Positions 6,217 through 13,317 of a stretch of DNA of 13,924 bases are shown here, piece after piece (position 1 is the stretch's first letter; each line of letters begins with the position of its first letter). The notes under the pieces are model-generated. The model was given only the letters and a program-made list of their open reading frames with translations. It was not told the origin of the DNA and did not search any database. This stretch comes from CAJQQY01 sp964352225. GTDB lineage: Bacteria > Bacteroidota > Bacteroidia > Chitinophagales > Saprospiraceae. The position numbers and the translations under genes are program-made. Location of the stretch: positions 1 through 13,924 of the forward strand of contig CAYGRM010000165.1 of NCBI GenBank assembly GCA_964352225.1, in the 5' to 3' direction.

Positions 6217-7698
6217 TTAGTTAAAGTTACTAAATGGATCATCGTCCTCCTCATCATCAAACATATTTGCCAACGGATCAGCAAACGACATTCGCGATTC
6301 CAAGTAATCTTTACTTAATATACTGAAGGCAGCCAAGCCATGTAAAACCAATTCCATATAAGTGTGAAGATCTTCTTTTGGCAAACCAAATTGCTCCACG
6401 AACTTTTTCAAACCGGCTACTTTTTCCAATTCTTTTTTGAAATCTTTTTCACTCATATCATTCAAAAAGTCCACTTCATTTCCTCCTGAAAACCAAGCTC
6501 GAATAGTTCCATAAGGATCACTCATTTGACCTTTTTTCAACTTCTCAGGATTGGGGAAAGTGACCATGAATTCATCTTTGATCGCAGCTGCCATTAATTT
6601 CATCGCTACATTATAAGGTCCTTCTTGTTCTCCTTCATAAACTAATTCCACCTTTCCAGTTATCGCAGGAACAACACCCCAAAAATCTGTTATTCGAACT
6701 CTGGTTTTTTTATCATTATTGATCAACATTCGACGCTCAGCGGTACTCACTAAGTTTTCATAACCAGAAATACTTAATCGAGCAGAGACCCCACTTTTTT
6801 CGTCAATGTATTCACTTTCTCTTGCTGCAAATGAAATTCTTTCCATTAGGATTTTCATCATTTCAGGTATCTCGATCTTTTGTTCTTGCTCTTTCGCTAA
6901 GTTCGATTCTTGACTGGTGATGGTTCTAGCAATCTCCATCGTCTTTGGATAATGAGTCAAAATTTGACTTTCAATTCTATCTTTCAATGGAGTGATAATA
7001 CTTCCTCGATTAGTATAATCTTCAGGGTTGGCGGTAAAAACAAATTGCACTTCCAAAGGTAATCTTAGCTTAAATCCTCGAATTTGCATATCACCTTCTT
7101 GCAAAATGTTGAACAACGAAACTTGAATTCTCGCTTGCAAATCTGGTAACTCATTGATCACAAAAATACATCGGTGCGATCGAGGAATTAATCCAAAATG
7201 AATGACTCGCTCATCTGAATATGGCAATTTTAAAGTCGCCGCTTTGATGGGGTCAACATCTCCAACCAAGTCTGCAATACTTACATCTGGTGTCGCTAAT
7301 TTTTCCACATATCGCTCTTCTCGATGGAGCCATTCGATGGGTGTATCATCTCCTTTTTCAGCTATTAATTGAAATGCATATTTTGAAATTGGAGCCATTG
7401 GATCATCATTCAATTCACTTCCAGCTACTATTGGCACATACTCATCAAGTAACTTAACCATTAGTCGAGCTAACCGAGTTTTGGCTTGTCCTCTTAATCC
7501 TAGCAATAGAATATTATGTTTGGATAAAATTGCTCTTTCTAGATCGGGTAAAACAGTATCCTCAAATCCGAGTATTCCTTCAAAAATGGTATCTTTCTTT
7601 TGAAGTTTTTTTATCAAGTTAGCTCTTAACTCTTCCTTGATTGATTTAGGTAAGTAATTAGTGGCTTTCAGTTCTCCTAATGTCTTTGCTTGCTTCAT
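6217..7698 (-). CDS. AAA+ ATPase of the Mg-chelatase subunit I / MoxR-like group (493 aa)
   Basis: The Walker A motif is GLRGQAKT (67-74), and the Walker B strand CIFVINELPDL (177-187) carries Glu183. Sensor 1 is FVFTANPED (219-227), and an arginine-finger-like PLKDR is at 237-241. This arrangement is typical of the Mg-chelatase ChlI/BchI-related AAA+ proteins often annotated as sigma-54-interacting or MoxR-like ATPases. The third glycine of a classical GxxGxGK[ST] loop is Ala (GQAKT), which I believe is normal for this subgroup. The C-terminal half (about 300-470) is helical, and the tail is Asp/Glu-rich (FDDEEDDDPFSNFN). Such ATPases usually work with a VWA-domain partner encoded next door, remodelling or inserting a cofactor into a client. 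No VWA gene is present in this window. It is cytoplasmic and monocistronic here, and ends at the bidirectional terminator. Confidence 0.85.
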   Translation of the reverse strand: MKQAKTLGELKATNYLPKSIKEELRANLIKKLQKKDTIFEGILGFEDTVLPDLERAILSKHNILLLGLRGQAKTRLARLMVKLLDEYVPIVAGSELNDDPMAPISKYAFQLIAEKGDDTPIEWLHREERYVEKLATPDVSIADLVGDVDPIKAATLKLPYSDERVIHFGLIPRSHRCIFVINELPDLQARIQVSLFNILQEGDMQIRGFKLRLPLEVQFVFTANPEDYTNRGSIITPLKDRIESQILTHYPKTMEIARTITSQESNLAKEQEQKIEIPEMMKILMERISFAARESEYIDEKSGVSARLSISGYENLVSTAERRMLINNDKKTRVRITDFWGVVPAITGKVELVYEGEQEGPYNVAMKLMAAAIKDEFMVTFPNPEKLKKGQMSDPYGTIRAWFSGGNEVDFLNDMSEKDFKKELEKVAGLKKFVEQFGLPKEDLHTYMELVLHGLAAFSILSKDYLESRMSFADPLANMFDDEEDDDPFSNFN

Positions 7699-8071
7699 TC
7701 TATGTAAACTATTTACGGTTTATCTTTTTGAAAAAAAAATTAAAAATCGATTTAGTAAAAGTACATAACAATGAGAAAAGGAGAATGTTTTGTCAGTTAA
7801 AAAAAACAAGATGTTTCCGAAATTAAAAACTAGTATTTTGCTTAGATTCAATCTAGCGATGAATAAATATCATGATCATTTTTTTGGCTCTTAGACAATT
7901 CTCGTAAATTTTAGGAACTCCAAAAGAACGTTAGAATTTTTAGCCACATAGACACCTAGAAAACATAGTCCTCAGAACAATTACAGTTTTCTATGTGTCC
8001 TATGTACCTATGTGGTAAAAACGTATTTCGAAAGTTTACAGGATTTGTCTATGAACCTAATTTTTTAATGT
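7699..8071. other. Intergenic region upstream of the ATPase gene
   Basis: This gap of over 370 bases holds no gene. It must contain the minus-strand promoter for the ATPase gene. I see only weak -7 look-alikes (TACTTTTA near 7760), none convincing. The right part carries the inverted repeat at 7937-8021. The longest plus-strand frame opening with ATG there is 9 codons. Confidence 0.5.
7937..8021. repeat. Inverted repeat built from ACATAG units
   Basis: CCACATAG-ACACCTAG-AAAACATAG (7944-7968) is complementary at 20 of 25 positions to 7991-8015, which reads CTATGTGTCC-TATGTACC-TATGTGG. The arms are flanked by TTTTTA (7937-7942) and TAAAAA (8016-8021). Each arm is itself three tandem copies of an approximately 8-base unit ending in ATAG/CTAG. 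The 22-base centre is unrelated. It lies 50 bases past the stop of the monooxygenase gene. Confidence 0.65.
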
Positions 8072-9094
8072 TTATTGCTTCACTCGAGGCGAGACTTCCT
8101 TTCCAATTAGTTCAATGGATCGCATTAATTGCTCATGTGAAAGTCCAAAATCCATTTGAAAACTAAACCTAGAAATACCTCCCAATGCTTCACTATGTCG
8201 TAAAATTTTCTCTGCTACCTCGGTTGGACTGCCAATGACAATTGCTCCGGTTTCACCACTTTGAGCATCGAAATGACCCCGTTGCATAGGTGCCCATCCT
8301 CGCTCCTTACCTACTTCATTCATGACATTTTCATAGCCAGGATAAAAAATATCCATCGCTTTTTCTTTCGTTTCAGCAACATATCCCAATGAATGTAATC
8401 CTACTTCTAATTTTTCAGGTGAATGTCCTGCCTTTGCTCCAGCTTGTCTGTATAAGTCAACTAAAGGTCTAAACCGATGAGTCTCTCCTCCAATAACTGC
8501 CACCATCAATGGTAATCCCAATGTACCTGCTCGAACAAATGATGCTGGTGTTCCACCGACACCTACCCAAATAGGCAATTGTTTTTGTAAAGGTCTAGGA
8601 TAGATTGCTTGGTTACGAAGTGTTGGACGAAATTTTCCTGACCAATTGATGATTTCATTATCTCGAATGGCTAGCAATAATTCTAATTTTTCTATGAACA
8701 GCGCATCGTAATCTTGTAGATTCAAACCAAATAATGGAAAAGCATCCGTAAACGAACCACGTCCTGCAACGACTTCTGCACGTCCATTAGAAATCAAATC
8801 TAATGTCGCAAAGTTTTGAAAAACCCGAACAGGATCAGCAGCACTTAATACAGTAACTGCACTTCGTAGGCGAATATTTTTGGTGCGAGCAGCGGCAGCA
8901 GCTAAAATCATAGTAGGTGCAGAATCTAAAAAATCTTTTCGATGATGCTCCCCAATTCCAAAATTATCAATACCGACTTGATCGGCGAATTCTATTCTTT
9001 CGAGCAATTCTGCTATGGATTTTGCATTATCTTCTGCTCCATCATTTTGATTATTTTGAGGTGCTGCTGCGAAGCTATCAATTCCTATTTCCAT
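8072..9094 (-). CDS. LLM-class (luciferase-like) flavin-dependent monooxygenase (340 aa)
   Basis: The protein is a complete luciferase-like TIM barrel. It has MEIGIDSF at the first strand, a GIGEHHRKDF motif (46-55) and TMILAAAAARTKNIRL with SAVTVLSAADPVRVF after it (about 61-92). Then come LISNGRAEVVAGRGSF (100-115) and LPIWVGVGGTP around residue 180. These blocks bind reduced FMN (or F420 in some relatives) and are shared with bacterial luciferase, alkanesulfonate and related monooxygenases, which oxidise a substrate with O2 and reduced flavin. The substrate cannot be inferred. It is cytoplasmic, with no signal peptide. Upstream it is separated from the membrane-protein gene by 70 bases without an obvious promoter, so read-through is possible. 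There are no flavin reductase or sulfonate genes nearby. Confidence 0.92.
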   Translation of the reverse strand: MEIGIDSFAAAPQNNQNDGAEDNAKSIAELLERIEFADQVGIDNFGIGEHHRKDFLDSAPTMILAAAAARTKNIRLRSAVTVLSAADPVRVFQNFATLDLISNGRAEVVAGRGSFTDAFPLFGLNLQDYDALFIEKLELLLAIRDNEIINWSGKFRPTLRNQAIYPRPLQKQLPIWVGVGGTPASFVRAGTLGLPLMVAVIGGETHRFRPLVDLYRQAGAKAGHSPEKLEVGLHSLGYVAETKEKAMDIFYPGYENVMNEVGKERGWAPMQRGHFDAQSGETGAIVIGSPTEVAEKILRHSEALGGISRFSFQMDFGLSHEQLMRSIELIGKEVSPRVKQ

Positions 9095-9164
9095 ATATGT
9101 TTATTTTAAATAGCGTTTTAAAATAGTTGGATTTTTTGATTTAAGTTCTAAATCATTTAAACTG

Positions 9165-9614
9165 CTAATTAGATTTTATCACTTTAAAATTAGCATAAAA
9201 ACTCAATATGATGGCTGATGCAGAAAATATTGTCATTACTGTTCCAGGTACAAAATTGACAAACCCTCCCAAATCCAAAAAAAGAAAATAACCCAAATCA
9301 GCCAATCCACCACAGATGGCAGCTAAGAAAATGGCATTCCTATTTCCCTTCCAGATATAGAAAGCAGAAATCAAAGTCACTATCCCTATCCAAAATAAAT
9401 TAAACCCATGCTGCGCAATCACCGCTCCAGCAGCAGCAGGATAGTTCATTTGCAAAGTAGTGGGGTCGACTGCATCGGCGATGCCACTAACTGCGGAAGA
9501 CATATCATTGGCATTGATGAAGTACACGGTGATGGCACCTGCGAAAATGTGAACTACTCCCCAGATTATCCATAGGACGGCAGAAACTTTAAATAAAACA
9601 GACAGATTTTTCAT
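9165..9614 (-). CDS. Four-helix integral membrane protein of unknown function (149 aa)
   Basis: Four hydrophobic segments are visible: 7-31 (LFKVSAVLWIIWGVVHIFAG), 68-88 (with NLFWIGIVTLISAFYIW), 93-112 and 120-144. An external loop of about 35 residues lies between the first two (FINANDMSSAVSGIADAVDP...). Motifs that look conserved are WGVVHIFAG, QHGFNLFWIG, GGLADLGYF and GGFVNFVPGT. Histidines 22 and 69, within or at the edge of helices, and several glycines hint at cofactor or ligand contact, but nothing proves it. I know similar proteins only as uncharacterised membrane proteins. The gene is preceded by a TAGTTTTG promoter box (9651-9658) and, 93 bases upstream, by the broken Crp/Fnr regulator gene on the same strand. 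Confidence 0.75.
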   Translation of the reverse strand: MKNLSVLFKVSAVLWIIWGVVHIFAGAITVYFINANDMSSAVSGIADAVDPTTLQMNYPAAAGAVIAQHGFNLFWIGIVTLISAFYIWKGNRNAIFLAAICGGLADLGYFLFLDLGGFVNFVPGTVMTIFSASAIILSFYANFKVIKSN

Positions 9615-9617
9615 AAT

Positions 9618-9659
9618 TTAGTTTTGAATCATTATTTGTAAAATAAAATCCAAAACTAA
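9618..9659 (-). promoter_or_regulatory. Promoter box TAGTTTTG within a palindrome, upstream of the 9614 start
   Basis: On the minus strand TAGTTTTG (9658-9651) matches the -7 consensus TAnnTTTG and lies 37-44 bases before the start codon. A TTG lies 16 bases upstream of it, shorter than the usual -33/-7 spacing. A second TAGTTTTG on the plus strand (9619-9626) makes the segment an inverted repeat with arms TTAGTTTTG and CAAAACTAA. It could be an operator or a pair of opposed promoters. Confidence 0.45.
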
Positions 9660-9707
9660 GTTGAAGAAAAAAGGCAAGCATTAATATAGATTAAGAAATG
9701 AAGCAAA

Positions 9708-10173
9708 TCATTTTTTATTTTTCCTTTCGCCTTTGACCTTGCTTAAGGCTTCTGGAGTGATTCCCAGGTAGGAAGCGATCATTCTTTGGGGAACTCGTTG
9801 TACAATATCAGGGTAGGTCTCCACAAAATGTTCGTAACGCTCAATAGCCGATGCACTCATCAGCATGATAACTCTCTTTTGAAGCACACCTATTCCGTTT
9901 TATCAATTTTTGGACATCTGCTATTTCAATGTCCTTTTCTCTTTGGATAACAATTGAGTCTTCAAGCGCATCGATAAATAAGTCACTAGGTTCAGCTTGG
10001 GAAATACTATCTGCGATGATCCAGCCTTCAGAGGCAAACATAAAAATATGTTCTTTTCCTTTTTCGTCAATACTATAACTTCTGAGAAGACCTTGTTCTA
10101 CTTTAAATATTTTACTATTTAATTCTCCTTTGTGTTGTAAAATTTGGCCTTTTATTATTTGGACTTTTTTCAA
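9708..10173 (-). pseudogene. Crp/Fnr-family transcriptional regulator, frameshifted and lacking a normal N-terminus
   Basis: The cyclic-nucleotide-binding beta-barrel is readable from KKVQIIKGQILQHKGE through GLLRSYSIDEKGKEHIFMF to DVQKLIKR in one frame. The next base register gives the expected continuation, IGVLQKRVIMLMSASAIERY and EHFVETYPDIVQRVP. The helix-turn-helix RMIASYLGITPEALSKVKGE follows, and the frame ends at a stop at 9708-9710. The two parts join if one base is removed within TATTCCG at 9891-9897. Without that, the first frame stops at 9841 after 17 nonsense residues, so the DNA-binding domain is lost. No ATG start exists: the frame runs upstream from a TTG at 10173 to a stop inside the preceding gene, and about 25 N-terminal residues normal for the family are missing. 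A sequencing error could explain the frameshift but not the missing start. Confidence 0.8.
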
Positions 10174-10210
10174 GTTAATTGAGTTTTTACTTTGGTTTAA
10201 AATTTTCAGT

Positions 10211-10705
10211 TTAAGCTGTCGGGTGACTCAAAGTCCATCCTTCCCGCAACATTTGCATGACTTGAGGTTCTCTTTCTGCTCCTTCTTTTTCTGAAAATAT
10301 TCCACTTCGAGCTGATAAAATAGTGGCGAAAATTGACGGAGTAAGGATAAGTGTTGGAACGAATAAAAGAATACTAAAAAATATTTTATAGACAATATTG
10401 TCAACAAATAAATTCAATAAAAATACCAACCCAACTGCTAAGGCAAAACCAATGATCCAACTGTACATGGCAGAATTATGATGGATCGCTTTACATTTTT
10501 TACATCGAGGAATTCCAATTAATATTTTTTGAAATTTGACTGAGCGATAGACTACTATATTCGTTCTATCTTTTTCATTATAAATTGGTGCGAAATAATT
10601 GTCAGACATTTCTTCTGTAAAGGCTTTATAACAATATTGGCAGAGGGTGCTGGTGGGTTCTAAGCGTTTGCGTTTTTCGTTGAGAATGTATCTAGTGGTT
10701 TGCAT
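10211..10705 (-). CDS. Membrane protein with a CxxC...CxxC zinc-ribbon-like head (164 aa)
   Basis: The cytoplasmic-looking N-terminal 75 residues hold two CxxC pairs, Cys22/Cys25 (LCQYCYKAF) and Cys68/Cys71 (PRCKKCKAIH), spaced like a zinc ribbon. Between them lies a segment reading DNYFAPIYNEKDRTNIVVYR. Two membrane helices follow, about 81-101 and 107-131. The protein closes with a charged tail ending in REGWTLSHPTA. There is no signal peptide and no catalytic motif. I recognise the general architecture (zinc-ribbon plus two transmembrane segments) but no named family. It lies 37 bases upstream of the ruined Crp/Fnr gene on the same strand, so the two may once have been co-transcribed. The start at 10705 is the first ATG of the frame. 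Confidence 0.75.
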   Translation of the reverse strand: MQTTRYILNEKRKRLEPTSTLCQYCYKAFTEEMSDNYFAPIYNEKDRTNIVVYRSVKFQKILIGIPRCKKCKAIHHNSAMYSWIIGFALAVGLVFLLNLFVDNIVYKIFFSILLFVPTLILTPSIFATILSARSGIFSEKEGAEREPQVMQMLREGWTLSHPTA

Positions 10706-10838
10706 GTTGTTTTGATATAATTAGGAGATGGAGTTCAAGTTTTAATGTTTCGCTTCAGCGTTGGTTGGCAACTTTTACTAGCAGCGAGGGCTAAGATTTT
10801 ATTTTTTTAAAAAAAATTGAAATTGTTTCATTCTCTTT
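10706..10838. other. Intergenic stretch with small palindromes
   Basis: It contains CGCTTCAGCG (10749-10758), a GTTGGTTGGCAAC segment and a TAGC...GCTA palindrome over CTAGCAGCGAGGGCTAAG, then an A/T run TTTTTTTAAAAAAAA. There is no coding frame. The GC-richer palindromic part looks like an interspersed repeat fragment. The final part may help end transcription of the 10839 gene. Confidence 0.35.
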
Positions 10839-11279
10839 TCAGGTCTCCCTTAGTTCTATTTCAAATCTCTTAGGTTTAAGATTTTTCGAAATCTGATATC
10901 CTTTTGAATTCTTGATTAGGCGTTCCCAATCTATTATATTTGAGCTTTGGGTTGACCAACTATTATAGCTTTTAAGTTCACCAATTCGTACTGAATCAAA
11001 AAAAAGAGTTAATCTCAATTGCAGAAATTCATCTTCGTTTGGGATTTCAAATTGCCTCGTCAAATTAAAGTTAAATTCCTTCCCATTCCCGTCATGCCAA
11101 TCATTATTTCCATATTGAAATAGCATCATATCTTCTTCTTCATGTTCCAATTCCTCTTTGATTTTATACTCTTTGAAAAATTTGAAAAAAATCTTGATTG
11201 CCTCATCAGTATTCCTAATTTCATTTATTTCGGTTTTTAAAATTTTAACTGAATCTTTTGGCTTGATATATTTCATCAT
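10839..11279 (-). CDS. Small acidic protein of unknown function (146 aa)
   Basis: No signal peptide or membrane segment is visible, so it should be cytoplasmic. The N-terminal half is helical and charged (EAIKIFFKFFKEYKIKEELE with HEEED following). It is followed by a beta-rich part with FQYGNNDWHDGNGKEFNFNL and LQLRLTLFFDSVRIGELKSY. The C-terminus is basic. I do not recognise a family. Small size, acidic character, the absence of catalytic motifs and the position between repeat-bearing gaps recall immunity-type orphans of Bacteroidota, but no toxin gene is next to it. Translation may start at either of two consecutive ATG codons (11279 or 11276). No -7 box is evident upstream. Confidence 0.65.
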   Translation of the reverse strand: MMKYIKPKDSVKILKTEINEIRNTDEAIKIFFKFFKEYKIKEELEHEEEDMMLFQYGNNDWHDGNGKEFNFNLTRQFEIPNEDEFLQLRLTLFFDSVRIGELKSYNSWSTQSSNIIDWERLIKNSKGYQISKNLKPKRFEIELRET

Positions 11280-11369
11280 GCTACGATTGAGGGGGAAGAT
11301 GAATTTGATGGATGGACGAGGCCTTCACCTTTTATTAGTTTTCGGACGATTATGGAGGTGAGTGTGAAA
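11280..11369. other. Unassigned segment upstream of the 11279 start
   Basis: It is non-coding on either strand as far as I can tell and relatively GC-rich (GGACGAGGCCTTCACC). A plus-strand frame 11158-11361 crosses it but mostly overlaps the 10839 gene antisense, so I do not accept it. It might be a fragment of an interspersed repeat. Confidence 0.35.
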
Positions 11370-11474
11370 TGAATAACCAACACCCAACAAGGAATTTCCA
11401 ATGTCCAACTATAAGATGTAAGAGCAGTTGGATATTGGATATTCCTTAGCGAAGCGTTCGATATTGGTTATTCA
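11370..11474. repeat. Inverted repeat with TTGGATATTGGATATTCC-type arms
   Basis: TGAATAACCAA at 11370-11380 pairs exactly with TTGGTTATTCA at 11464-11474. Further in, AAGGAATTTCCAATGTCCAACT pairs with AGTTGGATATTGGATATTCCTT with only two mismatches, leaving a short loop (ATAAGATGTAAGAGC). The extra AGCGAAGCGTTCG on the right is an asymmetric insertion. The element ends 4 bases before the stop codon of the acyl-CoA ligase gene, so on the minus strand it forms the 3' end of that message. Confidence 0.7.
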
Positions 11475-11478
11475 AAAA

Positions 11479-13026
11479 TTACTTCACTCGTAATTCCTTT
11501 TTCAAAATCTTGCCAGTAGCACTCATCGGTAGCGAGTCTACAAATTCAATTTGTCGAGGATATTTATAATCGGCAATTCGTTCTTTTGTCCATACCTTCA
11601 TTTCGTCTTCCGTTGAAGATTGACCTTCTTTCATAATCACAAATGCTTTGATATTTTCCCCAAATTTATCATCAGGAACTCCGATCACCGCGACCATAGA
11701 AACACCTTCATGCTTCATCATTACTTCTTCCACTTCTCTTGGATATACATTTAGTCCACCTCGGATAATCATGTCCTTGGTTCGATCGACGATGTAGTAA
11801 TATCCATCTTCATCTTTGGTTGCTACATCACCTGAATGTAACCAACCATTTTGAATAGTTTGGGCAGTAGCTTCTGGCTTGTTATAATATCCTTTCATCA
11901 CATTATGCCCTCGGTAAAGTAATTCTCCTTTTTCCCCAACTGGAACTTCGTCGCCATTATCATCTACCAATTTTACTTCGACTCCCCAAACTGGTTTTCC
12001 AATCGAACCAGGTTTTCGCACATCATGTTTATGGTTAAAAGTTACGACTGGCGAACCCTCCGACATTCCATATCCTTCCATAATTGGCACCTTGAACTTC
12101 GCTTCAAAATCTTTCAATACTTGAACTGGCAGAGATGCTCCTCCTGAAAAACAAGTTCGAAGATTCTTGCTAATCTTATCGGTATCATATTTTGAAGAGT
12201 CAAAATTAACCATGCCCCAATACATAGTAGGCACTCCCGCAAAAATAGTCACATCATGTTTTTGTAATAATCCAAAAACATCATCTGCATCAAAACGAGG
12301 TAACAATATATTATGTGCTCCTTTGTAAACGCCTGAATTCATTAAAACAGTCATGGCAAAAATATGGAACAAAGGCAAGACAATGATTTGAGTATCATCA
12401 TGAGTGACTTCTCCAAGATCAGAAGAAATAATAGTATTCAACATGATATTGGAATGCGACAGCATTGCCCCTTTTGGTTGTCCAGTTGTTCCCGAAGTGT
12501 AAATAATTACCGCAGTATCATTTGGCTCAGAAGCTAATTTTTTAAAAACAGGAGATTGACCTGCCATCAATGACCCTAGCGTTTGCGTTCCCTCGATCGG
12601 ACTTGGGTCGGTTGGTTTTGCCGTAATCATATAAAACTGCTCACAAGAATCTACCTCTTGAAAACCTCCATATCCCATTTCGCCCATTGGCAAGTCCGGC
12701 GTTCCTACAAAACAGAAAAATGCTTTCGCTTCACTATCTCGAAGGTGATAGGCAATTTCATCTTTTTTTAATAAAACGCTCAAAGGCACCACAGTTGCCC
12801 CTGCTTTTAAAATCCCAAAATAAATCATCGGAAAGTAAGGTAAGTTCAAACAATCTATTGCAACCTTATCTCCTCTTTTGATTCCTTTACTTCTGAGGCC
12901 ATTGGCAATTTGGTTGGCAGCTCCATTAATCTGAGCATAATTCAAAGTAGTTTCTCCAAAAGTAAAAGCAGGAGAAGTAGGATATCGTCTTGCGCTATCT
13001 TCTAAAATACAAGCTAAGTTTAACAT
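11479..13026 (-). CDS. Acyl-CoA synthetase / AMP-dependent ligase (515 aa, FadD-like)
   Basis: The protein is a full-length ANL-superfamily enzyme. The ATP-binding P-loop is YTSGTTGQPKG (176-186), preceded by the large N-terminal domain. Later motifs are EGYGMSEGSP (317-326), GWLHSGD (394-400), DRTKDMIIRGGLNVYPREVE (414-433) and the C-terminal PMSATGKILKKEL with the catalytic Lys506. These enzymes activate a carboxylic acid to its adenylate and transfer it to CoA. The layout is that of medium/long-chain fatty-acid or related acyl-CoA ligases; chain length and exact acid are not decided by these motifs. It is cytoplasmic or loosely membrane-bound. There are no beta-oxidation neighbours in the window, so the pathway is unassigned. 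The start MLNLACILEDSARRYP is the usual N-terminus for the family. Confidence 0.93.
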   Translation of the reverse strand: MLNLACILEDSARRYPTSPAFTFGETTLNYAQINGAANQIANGLRSKGIKRGDKVAIDCLNLPYFPMIYFGILKAGATVVPLSVLLKKDEIAYHLRDSEAKAFFCFVGTPDLPMGEMGYGGFQEVDSCEQFYMITAKPTDPSPIEGTQTLGSLMAGQSPVFKKLASEPNDTAVIIYTSGTTGQPKGAMLSHSNIMLNTIISSDLGEVTHDDTQIIVLPLFHIFAMTVLMNSGVYKGAHNILLPRFDADDVFGLLQKHDVTIFAGVPTMYWGMVNFDSSKYDTDKISKNLRTCFSGGASLPVQVLKDFEAKFKVPIMEGYGMSEGSPVVTFNHKHDVRKPGSIGKPVWGVEVKLVDDNGDEVPVGEKGELLYRGHNVMKGYYNKPEATAQTIQNGWLHSGDVATKDEDGYYYIVDRTKDMIIRGGLNVYPREVEEVMMKHEGVSMVAVIGVPDDKFGENIKAFVIMKEGQSSTEDEMKVWTKERIADYKYPRQIEFVDSLPMSATGKILKKELRVK

Positions 13027-13074
13027 TTATATTGATTTTTGTTTCTAAATATTTGAAGTCATTTTTTAAGTGTT

Positions 13075-13082
13075 CCAAAGTA
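13075..13082 (-). promoter_or_regulatory. Weak promoter candidate for the acyl-CoA ligase
   Basis: On the minus strand TACTTTGG lies about 50 bases upstream of the ATG at 13026. It keeps the TA and TTTG elements of the Bacteroidota -7 box but with one base less between them. No -33 box is clear. It is a candidate only. Confidence 0.25.
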
Positions 13083-13227
13083 CAAAATGAATTTCGAATC
13101 TTTATAATGCCTATTTTATTTTTTTTAAAATCTTAAACGGTTTTAATGTAAAGAGGTATAATGTGGTTTTGTCGAAAAAAATCAACCTTTGTTTTAAAAT
13201 GGACGTTATTACAATCATATTCTCACT

Positions 13228-13282
13228 AAAGATTTTCACAGATTAGTTTTATCAAAAAATCAATAAAAATCTGGGTAATCCG
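13228..13282. repeat. Imperfect inverted repeat around CAGATT motifs
   Basis: Left arm GATTTTCACAGATTAG (13231-13246) and the reverse of AAAAATCTGGGTAATC (13265-13280) share the pattern GATT..C.CAGATT. The AT-rich centre is also roughly symmetrical. It lies in the leader region of the gene at 13318 and is a further palindromic intergenic element. Confidence 0.4.
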
Positions 13283-13317
13283 AAGTAAAATTTCTTCTTA
13301 AATTAAAAGCTAAAATT

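Noticed and set aside
7937..8021. CRISPR-like repeats
   Set aside because: The units are about 8 bases long, adjacent without spacers and inverted between arms; no cas genes are present.
7937..8021. Terminator of the monooxygenase gene
   Set aside because: The hairpin is long and interrupted and has no T-tract in the minus-strand direction. I keep it as a repeat.
10740..10790. Possible integron attC site
   Set aside because: GTTGGTT/GTTGGCA-like words are present but the core GTTRRRY and its partner RYYYAAC do not both fit, and there is no integrase.
11158..11361. Plus-strand hydrophobic open frame of 67 codons
   Set aside because: It mostly mirrors the 10839 gene in antisense. Its Leu/Ile/Phe richness is what the antisense of a Lys/Glu/Asn-rich gene produces.
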